Positions 25,124 through 34,237 of a stretch of 44,717 nt of DNA are shown here, in pieces. Within the stretch, counting starts at the first letter, position 1. Each line of letters opens with the position of its first letter. A program made the position numbers and the translations under genes. A model generated the notes under the pieces. It made no database searches and was not told the origin of the DNA. It saw only the letters and a list, made by a program, of their open reading frames with translations. The stretch is from the NCBI GenBank assembly GCA_932521035.1, contig CAKOAU010000004.1, forward strand, positions 1 through 44,717. Reading direction: 5' to 3'. This DNA comes from Oscheius dolichura (lineage: Eukaryota > Nematoda > Chromadorea > Rhabditida > Rhabditidae).

Positions 25124-26394
25124 TTGGGCTATAAAACGCTATTCGGTCAGACAACCCTATTAGCTCTGTGGGTATTCGTACTCTACTCGTCGAGCTCTAC
25201 AAGAAGAGTGGTCGAACGTTCTCCAATGATTAGGCTTTTATTCCGTACTGGCCTGTTCAAATTGCCCAAGAGATTTGTATTGGCTTACCCCCTATTTTTG
25301 GACTATAATAGTTTTTGGGCTATAAAACGCTATTCGGTCAGCAAACCCTATTCGATCCTGGATTATTCGTACTCTACTCGTCGAGCTCTACAAGAAGAGT
25401 GGTCGAACGTTCTCCAATCATTAGGCTTTTATTCCGTACTGGCCTGTTCAAATTGCCCAAGAGTTTTGTATTGGCTTAACTCTTGGTTTATGATCTAGGT
25501 GCCATAACGTGGCTCAAACGCGTCCTCCTGTGACGGGAGCTGGTTTTTTAGACTCAGCTCGATGAGGCGGTTCGAATGAGCACAAATTCGGACCTCCTAC
25601 CCTCTTTTCCAAAAACTGCCCCGTATTACTGTACCTTTTTCTGGATTATAATAGTTTTTGGGCTATAAAACGCTATTCGGTCAGACAACCCTATTAGCTC
25701 TGTGGGTATTCGTACTCTACTCGTCGAGCTCTACAAGAAGAGTGGTCGAACGTTCTCCAATGATTAGGCTTTTATTCCGTACTGGCCTGTTCAAATTGCC
25801 CAAGAGATTTGTATTGGCTTACCCCCTATTTTTGGACTATAATAGTTTTTGGGCTATAAAACGCTATTCGGTCAGCGAACCCTATTCGATCTTGGATTAT
25901 TCGTACTCTACTCGTCGAGCTCTACAAGAAGAGTGGTCGAACGTTCTCCAATGATTAGGCTTTTATTCCGTACTGGCCTGTTCAAATTGCCCAAGAGATT
26001 TGTATTGGCTTACCCCCTATTTTTGGATTATAATAGTTTTTGGGCTATAAAACGCTATTCGGTCAGCGAACCCTAGTCGATCCTGGATTACTCGTACTCT
26101 ACTCGTCGAGCTCTACAAGAGGAGTGGTCGAACGTTCTCCAATCATTAGGCTTTTATTCCGTACTGGCCTGTTCAAATTGCCCAAGAGATTTGTATTGGC
26201 TTACCCCCTATTTTTGGATTATAATAGTTTTTGGGCTATAAAACGCTATTCGGTCAGCGAACCTTATTCGATCTTGGATTATTCGTACTCTACTCGTCGA
26301 GCTCTACAAGAAGAGTGGTCGAACGTTCTCCAATGATTAGGCTTTTATTCCGTACTGGCCTGTTCAAATTGCCCAAGAGTTTTGTATTGGCTTA

Positions 26395-26510
26395 ACTCTT
26401 GGTTTATGATCTAGGTGCCATAACGTGGCTCAAACGCGTCCTCCTGTGACGGGAGCTGGTTTTTTAGACTCAGCTCGATGAGGCGGTTCGAATGAGCACA
26501 AATTCGGACC
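26395..26510. repeat. Truncated last long-form segment with 96-bp deletion
   Basis: The thirty-fifth long-form segment begins normally but breaks after AAATTCGGACC and continues directly as CTATTAGCTCTGTGGG, which is the variable block of the next monomer. Compared with intact copies 96 bp are missing, including the segment's right end and the TATAAAA motif of the following monomer. The bases ACC (26,508–26,510) are present at both deletion ends, as expected from end joining or slippage at microhomology. Confidence 0.88.
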
Positions 26511-29500
26511 CTATTAGCTCTGTGGGTATTCGTACTCTACTCGTCGAGCTCTACAAGAAGAGTGGTCGAACGTTCTCCAATGATTAGGCTTTTATTCCGT
26601 ACTGGCCTGTTCAAATTTCCCAAGAGATTTGTATTGGCTTACCCCCTATTTTTGGACTATAATAGTTTTTGGGCTATAAAACGCTATTCGGTCAGCGAAC
26701 CCTATTCGATCTTGGATTATTCGTACTCTACTCGTCGAGCTCTACAAGAAGAGTGGTCGAACGTTCTCCAATGATTATGCTTTTATTCCGTACTGGCCTG
26801 TTCAAATTTCCCAAGAGATTTGTATTGGCTTACCCCCTATTTTTGGACTATAATAGTTTTTGGGCTATAAAACGCTATTCGGTCAGCGAACCCTATTCGA
26901 TCTTGGATTATTCGTACTCTACTCGTCGAGCTCTACAAGAAGAGTGGTCGAACGTTCTCCAATGATTAGGCTTTTATTCCGTACTGGCCTGTTCAAATTT
27001 CCCAAGAGATTTGTATTGGCTTACCCCCTATTTTTGGACTATAATAGTTTTTGGGCTATAAAACGCTATTCGGTCAGCGAACCCTATTCGATCTTGGATT
27101 ATTCGTACTCTACTCGTCGAGCTCTACAAGAAGAGTGGTCGAACGTTCTCCAATGATTATGCTTTTATTCCGTACTGGCCTGTTCAAATTTCCCAAGAGA
27201 TTTGTATTGGCTTACCCCCTATTTTTGGACTATAATAGTTTTTGGGCTATAAAACGCTATTCGGTCAGCGAACCCTATTCGATCTTGGATTATTCGTACT
27301 CTACTCGTCGAGCTCTACAAGAAGAGTGGTCGAACGTTCTCCAATGATTAGGCTTTTATTCCGTACTGGCCTGTTCAAATTTCCCAAGAGATTTGTATTG
27401 GCTTACCCCCTATTTTTGGACTATAATAGTTTTTGGGCTATAAAACGCTATTCGGTCAGCGAACCCTATTCGATCTTGGATTATTCGTACTCTACTCGTC
27501 GAGCTCTACAAGAAGAGTGGTCGAACGTTCTCCAATGATTAGGCTTTTATTCCGTACTGGCCTGTTCAAATTTCCCAAGAGATTTGTATTGGCTTACCCC
27601 CTATTTTTGGACTATAATAGTTTTTGGGCTATAAAACGCTATTCGGTCAGCGAACCCTATTCGATCTTGGATTATTCGTACTCTACTCGTCGAGCTCTAC
27701 AAGAAGAGTGGTCGAACGTTCTCCAATGATTAGGCTTTTATTCCGTACTGGCCTGTTCAAATTTCCCAAGAGATTTGTATTGGCTTACCCCCTATTTTTG
27801 GACTATAATAGTTTTTGGGCTATAAAACGCTATTCGGTCAGCGAACCCTATTCGATCTTGGATTATTCGTACTCTACTCGTCGAGCTCTACAAGAAGAGT
27901 GGTCGAACGTTCTCCAATGATTAGGCTTTTATTCCGTACTGGCCTGTTCAAATTTCCCAAGAGATTTGTATTGGCTTACCCCCTATTTTTGGACTATAAT
28001 AGTTTTTGGGCTATAAAACGCTATTCGGTCAGCGAACCCTATTCGATCTTGGATTATTCGTACTCTACTCGTCGAGCTCTACAAGAAGAGTGGTCGAACG
28101 TTCTCCAATGATTAGGCTTTTATTCCGTACTGGCCTGTTCAAATTTCCCAAGAGATTTGTATTGGCTTACCCCCTATTTTTGGACTATAATAGTTTTTGG
28201 GCTATAAAACGCTATTCGGTCAGCGAACCCTATTCGATCTTGGATTATTCGTACTCTACTCGTCGAGCTCTACAAGAAGAGTGGTCGAACGTTCTCCAAT
28301 GATTAGGCTTTTATTCCGTACTGGCCTGTTCAAATTTCCCAAGAGATTTGTATTGGCTTACCCCCTATTTTTGGACTATAATAGTTTTTGGGCTATAAAA
28401 CGCTATTCGGTCAGCGAACCCTATTCGATCTTGGATTATTCGTACTCTACTCGTCGAGCTCTACAAGAAGAGTGGTCGTACGTTCTCCAATGATTAGGCT
28501 TTTATTCCGTACTGGCCTGTTCAAATTTCCCAAGAGATTTGTATTGGCTTACCCCCTATTTTTGGACTATAATAGTTTTTGGGCTATAAAACGCTATTCG
28601 GTCAGCGAACCCTATTCGATCTTGGATTATTCGTACTCTACTCGTCGAGCTCTACAAGAAGAGTGGTCGAACGTTCTCCAATGATTATGCTTTTATTCCG
28701 TACTGGCCTGTTCAAATTTCCCAAGAGATTTGTATTGGCTTACCCCCTATTTTTGGACTATAATAGTTTTTGGGCTATAAAACGCTATTCGGTCAGCGAA
28801 CCCTATTCGATCTTGGATTATTCGTACTCTACTCGTCGAGCTCTACAAGAAGAGTGGTCGAACGTTCTCCAATGATTAGGCTTTTATTCCGTACTGGCCT
28901 GTTCAAATTTCCCAAGAGATTTGTATTGGCTTACCCCCTATTTTTGGACTATAATAGTTTTTGGGCTATAAAACGCTATTCCGTCAGCAAACCCTATTCG
29001 ATCTTGGATTATTCGTACTCTACTCGTCGAGCTCTACAAGAAGAGTGGTCGAACGTTCTCCAATGATTAGGCTTTTATTCCGTACTGGCCTGTTCAAATT
29101 TCCCAAGAGATTTGTATTGGCTTACCCCCTATTTTTGGACTATAATAGTTTTTGGGCTATAAAACGCTATTCGGTCAGCGAACCCTATTCGATCTTGGAT
29201 TATTCGTACTCTACTCGTCGAGCTCTACAAGAAGAGTGGTCGTACGTTCTCCAATGATTAGGCTTTTATTCCGTACTGGCCTGTTCAAATTTCCCAAGAG
29301 ATTTGTATTGGCTTACCCCCTATTTTTGGACTATAATAGTTTTTGGGCTATAAAACGCTATTCGGTCAGCGAACCCTATTCGATCTTGGATTATTCGTAC
29401 TCTACTCGTCGAGCTCTACAAGAAGAGTGGTCGAACGTTCTCCAATGATTATGCTTTTATTCCGTACTGGCCTGTTCAAATTTCCCAAGAGATTTGTATT

Positions 29501-30197
29501 GGCTTACCCCCTATTTTTGGACTATAATAGTTTTTGGGCTATAAAACGCTATTCGGTCAGCGAACCCTATTCGATCTTGGATTATTCGTACTCTACTCGT
29601 CGAGCTCTACAAGAAGAGTGGTCGAACGTTCTCCAATGATTAGGCTTTTATTCCGTACTGGCCTGTTCAAATTTCCCAAGAGATTTGTATTGGCTTACCC
29701 CCTATTTTTGGACTATAATAGTTTTTGGGCTATAAAACGCTATTCGGTCAGCAAACCCTATTCGATCTTGGATTATTCGTACTCTACTCGTCGAGCTCTA
29801 CAAGAAGAGTGGTCGAACGTTCTCCAATGATTAGGCTTTTATTCCGTACTGGCCTGTTCAAATTTCCCAAGAGATTTGTATTGGCTTACCCCCTATTTTT
29901 GGACTATAATAGTTTTTGGGCTATAAAACGCTATTCGGTCAGCGAACCCTATTCGATCTTGGATTATTCGTACTCTACTCGTCGAGCTCTACAAGAAGAG
30001 TGGTCGAACGTTCTCCAATGATTAGGCTTTTATTCCGTACTGGCCTGTTCAAATTTCCCAAGAGATTTGTATTGGCTTACCCCCTATTTTTGGACTATAA
30101 TAGTTTTTGGGCTATAAAACGCTATTCGGTCAGCAAACCCTATTCGATCTTGGATTATTCGTACTCTACTCGTCGAGCTCTACAAGAAGAGTGGTCG
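26511..30197. repeat. Family 1 right domain: uniform 191-bp monomers
   Basis: Landmarks fall at 26669 and then every 191 bp to 30107 without a long form. Every complete copy reads TTTCCCAAGAGATTTG, a variant mixed with TTGCCC further left. Higher-order copies exist. ATTATGC (for ATTAGGC) at 26,778 and 27,160 are 382 bp apart. A 764-bp four-monomer copy carries GTCGTACG at 28,479 and 29,243, ATTATGC at 28,688 and 29,452, and GCAAACCC at 28,987 and 29,751. GCAAACCC recurs once more 382 bp later at 30,133. CCGTCAG at 28,982 is private to the first copy. Confidence 0.9.
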
Positions 30198-30198
30198 G
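30196..30198. other. Junction between satellite families 1 and 2
   Basis: Family 1 runs to GAGTGGTCG (30,197) and family 2 starts with CGGCTTTTTAGGG. Only CG (30,196–30,197) can be assigned to both. No unique sequence, target-site duplication or transposon end intervenes. The 191-bp monomer is broken 91 bp after its landmark and the 27-bp unit is broken near its end. Confidence 0.9.
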
Positions 30199-30414
30199 CT
30201 TTTTAGGGCCGAGGAGTTTGACCGGCTTTTTAGGGCCGAGGAGTTTGACCGGCTTTTTAGGGCCGAGGAGTTTGACCGGCTTTTTAGGGCCGAGGAATCT
30301 GACCGGCTTTTTAGGGCCGAGGAATCTGACCGGCTTTTTAGGGCCGAGGAGTTTGACCGGCCTTTTACGGCCGAGGAGTTTGTCTGGCTTTTTAGGGCCG
30401 AGGAATCTGACCGG

Positions 30415-30453
30415 CTTTTTAGGGCCGAGGAGACCACCATAAAAATGGACCGG
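30415..30453. repeat. 39-bp unit with CCATAAAAATGG (first of 14)
   Basis: The TTT/TCT core is replaced so that GAG is followed by ACCACCATAAAAATGGACC, lengthening the unit by 12 bp. Its centre, CCATAAAAATGG, has inverted ends (CCAT/ATGG) around AAAA. The CCAT starts lie at 30437, 30557, 30704, 30797, 31645, 32142, 32397, 32517, 32664, 32757, 33119, 33752, 36894 and 38389. Variants are ACCCCCATAAAAATGGACAGG (30557, 32517) and CCATAAAAGTGG (36894, 38389). All but two are left of 33.8 kb, and most of those on the left are copies made by the 2-kb duplication there. Confidence 0.88.
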
Positions 30454-33135
30454 CTTTTTAGGGCCGAGGAGTTTGACCGGCTTTTTAGGGCCGAGGAGTT
30501 TGACCGGCTTTTTAGGGCCGAGGAATCTGACCGCCTTTTTAGGGCCGAGGAGACCCCCATAAAAATGGACAGGCTTTTTAGGGCCGAGGAATCTGACCGG
30601 CTTTTTAGGGCCGAGGAGTTTGACCGGCCTTTTACGGCCGAGGAGTTTGTCTGGCTTTTTAGGGCCGAGGAATCTGACCGGCTTTTTAGGGCCGAGGAGA
30701 CCACCATAAAAATGGACCGGCCTTTTACGGCCGAGGAGTTTGTCTGGCTTTTTAGGGCCGAGGAATCTGACCGGCTTTTTAGGGCCGAGGAGACCACCAT
30801 AAAAATGGACCGGCTTTTTAGGGCCGAGGAGTTTGACCGGCTTTTTAGGGCCGAGGAATCTGACCGGCTTTTTAGGGCCGAGGAGTTTGACCGACTTTTT
30901 AGGGCCGAGGAGTTTGACCGGCTTTTTAGGGCCGAGGAGTTTGACCGACTTTTTAGGGCCGAGGAGTTTGACCGGCTTTTTAGGGCCGAGGAGTTTGACC
31001 GGTTTTTAGGGCCGAGGAATCTGACCGGCTTTTTAGGGCCGAGGAGTTTGACCGGCTTTTTAGGGCCGAGGAATCTGACCGGCTTTTTAGGGCCGAGGAG
31101 TTTGACCGGCTTTTTAGGGCCGAGGAATCTGACCGGCTTTTTAGGGCCGAGGAGTTTGACCGGCTTTTTAGGGCCGAGGAGTTTGACCGGCTTTTTAGGG
31201 CCGAGGAGTTTGACCGGCTTTTTAGGGCCGAGGAATCTGACCGGCTTTTTAGGGCCGAGGAGTTTGACCGGCTTTTTAGGGCCGAGGAATCTGACCGGCT
31301 TTTTAGGGCCGAGAAGTTTGACCGGCTTTTTAGGGCCGAGGAGTTTGACCGGCTTTTTAGGGCCGAGGAATCTGACCGGCTTTTTAGGGCCGAGGAGTTT
31401 GACCGGCTTTTTAGGGCCGAGGAGTTTGACCGGCTTTTTAGGGCCGAGGAATCTGACCGGCTTTTTAGGGCCGAGGAATCTGACCGGCTTTTTAGGGCCG
31501 AGGAGTTTGACCGACTTTTTAGGGCCGAGGAATCTGACCGGCTTTTTAGGGCCGAGGAGTTTGACCGGCTTTTTACGGCCGAGGAGTTTGACTGGCTTTT
31601 TAGGGCCGAGGAATCTGACCGGCTTTTTAGGGCCGAGGAGACCACCATAAAAATGGACCGGCTTTTTAGGGCCGAGGAGTTTGACCGGCTTTTTAGGGCC
31701 GAGGAGTTTGACCGGCTTTTTAGGGCCGAGGAATCTGACCGGCTTTTTAGGGCCGAGGAGTTTGACCGGCTTTTTAGGGCCGAGGAGTTTGACCGGCTTT
31801 TTACGGCCGAGGAGTTTGACTGGCTTTTTAGGGCCGAGGAATCTGACCGGCTTTTTAGGGCCGAGGAGTTTGACCGGCTTTTTAGGGCCGAGGAATCTGA
31901 CCGGCTTTTTAGGGCCGAGGAGTTTGACCGACTTTTTAGGGCCGAGGAGTTTGACCGGCTTTTTAGGGCCGAGGAGTTTGACCGGTTTTTAGGGCCGAGG
32001 AATCTGACCGGCTTTTTAGGGCCGAGGAGTTTGACCGGCTTTTTAGGGCCGAGGAATCTGACCGGCTTTTTAGGGCCGAGGAGTTTGACCGGCTTTTTAG
32101 GGCCGAGGAATCTGACCGGCTTTTTAGGGCCGAGGAGACCACCATAAAAATGGACCGGCTTTTTAGGGCCGAGGAGTTTGACCGGCTTTTTAGGGCCGAG
32201 GAGTTTGACCGGCTTTTTAGGGCCGAGGAGTTTGACCGGCTTTTTAGGGCCGAGGAATCTGACCGGCTTTTTAGGGCCGAGGAATCTGACCGGCTTTTTA
32301 GGGCCGAGGAGTTTGACCGGCCTTTTACGGCCGAGGAGTTTGTCTGGCTTTTTAGGGCCGAGGAATCTGACCGGCTTTTTAGGGCCGAGGAGACCACCAT
32401 AAAAATGGACCGGCTTTTTAGGGCCGAGGAGTTTGACCGGCTTTTTAGGGCCGAGGAGTTTGACCGGCTTTTTAGGGCCGAGGAATCTGACCGCCTTTTT
32501 AGGGCCGAGGAGACCCCCATAAAAATGGACAGGCTTTTTAGGGCCGAGGAATCTGACCGGCTTTTTAGGGCCGAGGAGTTTGACCGGCCTTTTACGGCCG
32601 AGGAGTTTGTCTGGCTTTTTAGGGCCGAGGAATCTGACCGGCTTTTTAGGGCCGAGGAGACCACCATAAAAATGGACCGGCCTTTTACGGCCGAGGAGTT
32701 TGTCTGGCTTTTTAGGGCCGAGGAATCTGACCGGCTTTTTAGGGCCGAGGAGACCACCATAAAAATGGACCGGCTTTTTAGGGCCGAGGAGTTTGACCGG
32801 CTTTTTAGGGCCGAGGAATCTGACCGGCTTTTTAGGGCCGAGGAGTTTGACCGACTTTTTAGGGCCGAGGAGTTTGACCGGCTTTTTAGGGCCGAGGAGT
32901 TTGACCGACTTTTTAGGGCCGAGGAGTTTGACCGGCTTTTTAGGGCCGAGGAGTTTGACCGGTTTTTAGGGCCGAGGAATCTGACCGGCTTTTTAGGGCC
33001 GAGGAGTTTGACCGGCTTTTTAGGGCCGAGGAATCTGACCGGCTTTTTAGGGCCGAGGAGTTTGACTGGCTTTTTAGGGCCGAGGAATCTGACCGGCTTT
33101 TTAGGGCCGAGGAGACCACCATAAAAATGGACCGG

Positions 33136-33162
33136 CTTTTTAGGGCCGAGGAGTTTGACCGG
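33136..33162. repeat. Representative 27-bp unit (state A) of family 2
   Basis: State A reads GAGGAGTTTGACC where state B reads GAGGAATCTGACC: G>A and T>C two bases apart. I saw neither mixed combination anywhere in the array. TTTTAGGG sits at bases 3–10 of the unit, GGCC at 9–12, and CCGG closes it. Confidence 0.9.
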
Positions 33163-34237
33163 CTTTTTAGGGCCGAGGAATCTGACCGGCTTTTTAGGGC
33201 CGAGGAGTTTGACCGGCTTTTTAGGGCCGAGGAATCTGACCGGCTTTTTAGGGCCGAGGAGTTTGACCGGCTTTTTAGGGCCGAGGAGTTTGACCGGCTT
33301 TTTAGGGCCGAGGAGTTTGACCGGCTTTTTAGGGCCGAGGAATCTGACCGGCTTTTTAGGGCCGAGGAGTTTGACCGGCTTTTTAGGGCCGAGGAATCTG
33401 ACCGGCTTTTTAGGGCCGAGAAGTTTGACCGGCTTTTTAGGGCCGAGGAGTTTGACCGGCTTTTTAGGGCCGAGGAATCTGACCGGCTTTTTAGGGCCGA
33501 GGAGTTTGACCGGCTTTTTAGGGCCGAGGAGTTTGACCGGCTTTTTAGGGCCGAGGAATCTGACCGGCTTTTTAGGGCCGAGGAATCTGACCGGCTTTTT
33601 AGGGCCGAGGAGTTTGACCGACTTTTTAGGGCCGAGGAATCTGACCGGCTTTTTAGGGCCGAGGAGTTTGACCGGCTTTTTACGGCCGAGGAGTTTGACT
33701 GGCTTTTTAGGGCCGAGGAATCTGACCGGCTTTTTAGGGCCGAGGAGACCACCATAAAAATGGACCGGCTTTTTAGGGCCGAGGAGTTTGACCGGCTTTT
33801 TAGGGCCGAGGAGTTTGACCGGCTTTTTAGGGCCGAGGAATCTGACCGGCTTTTTAGGGCCGAGGAGTTTGACCGGCTTTTTAGGGCCGAGGAGTTTGAC
33901 CGGCTTTTTACGGCCGAGGAGTTTGACTGGCTTTTTAGGGCCGAGGAATCTGACCGGCTTTTTAGGGCCGAGGAGTTTGACCGGCTTTTTAGGGCCGAGG
34001 AATCTGACCGGCTTTTTAGGGCCGAGGAGTTTGACCGACTTTTTAGGGCCGAGGAGTTTGACCGGCTTTTTAGGGCCGAGGAGTTTGACCGGTTTTTAGG
34101 GCCGAGGAATCTGACCGGCTTTTTAGGGCCGAGGAGTTTGACCGGCTTTTTAGGGCCGAGGAATCTGACCGGCTTTTTAGGGCCGAGGAGTTTGACCGGC
34201 TTTTTAGGGCCGAGGAATCTGACCGGCTTTTTAGGGC

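Larger units (their letters stand above)
1..26510. repeat. Family 1 left domain: higher-order array of 191- and 343-bp monomers
   Basis: Counting from the base before GGGCTATAAAACGC, long monomers begin at 244, 778, 1312, 2037, 2571, 3296, 3830, 4555, 5471, 6387, 7112, 7837, 8371, 8905, 9630, 10546, 11462, 12187, 12912, 13446, 14362, 14896, 15430, 16346, 17262, 18369, 19285, 20392, 20926, 21842, 23140, 23865, 24781 and 25315; the one at 26231 is cut short. Blocks from one long form to the next measure 534 (12 times), 725 (9), 916 (10), 1,107 (2) or 1,298 bp (1), meaning one to five short monomers plus one long. Short blocks prevail on the left and the longest lie at 17–23 kb. Unequal exchange in whole 191-bp steps would give exactly this series. 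Confidence 0.95.
1..30197. repeat. Satellite family 1: 191-bp tandem array with 343-bp long forms
   Basis: Head-to-tail array of one satellite, already in progress at base 1 and ending mid-monomer at 30,197. The landmark GGGCTATAAAACGC recurs every 191 bp, or every 343 bp across a long form. All copies face the same way and I saw no inversion. Monomers differ by only a handful of positions, so the array was homogenised or amplified recently. Recurring variable sites include TTGCCC/TTTCCC before AAGAG, CAATGATTAGG/CAATCATTAGG, AGAAGAG/AGAGGAG, and GCGAACCC/GCAAACCC/GCGAACCTT/GACAACCC. The 191-bp period is not a multiple of three, so the ~98–130-codon open frames overlap in staggered fashion, start at TTG and are not genes. 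The unit is of nucleosome-plus-linker size. Family not recognised. Confidence 0.97.
30198..34237. repeat. About 2-kb tandem duplication within family 2, second copy longer by 147 bp
   Basis: The order of unit types from 30,198 to about 31,150 recurs 1,960 bp further on (32,158 to about 33,110). The order from about 31,040 to 32,130 recurs 2,107 bp further on (to about 34,237). Matching markers are ACCCCCAT (30,551/32,511), the 26-bp units (31,003/32,963 and 31,986/34,093), and GAGAAGTTTG (31,314/33,421). The 147-bp difference equals four 27-bp units plus one 39-bp unit, around 33,066–33,135, so one copy gained or lost that piece after duplication. The first copy starts exactly at the junction with family 1. 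Confidence 0.82.

Noticed and set aside
26395..26510. Transposon insertion explaining the break at 26,510
   Set aside because: Nothing is inserted. Comparison with intact copies shows a simple 96-bp loss at ACC, with no terminal repeats or target-site duplication.
1..30197. CENP-B box or other known centromere motif
   Set aside because: TTCG-containing strings (TTCGAATGAGC, TTCGATCTTGG, TTCGGTCAG) lack the CGGG part at the required spacing. Centromere identity cannot be read from this sequence.
18..30206. Staggered open frames of 70–130 codons in the 191-bp array
   Set aside because: They start at TTG in most cases, recur with the satellite period, overlap each other in shifted frames and end at the same places in every copy. 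This is periodic non-coding sequence.
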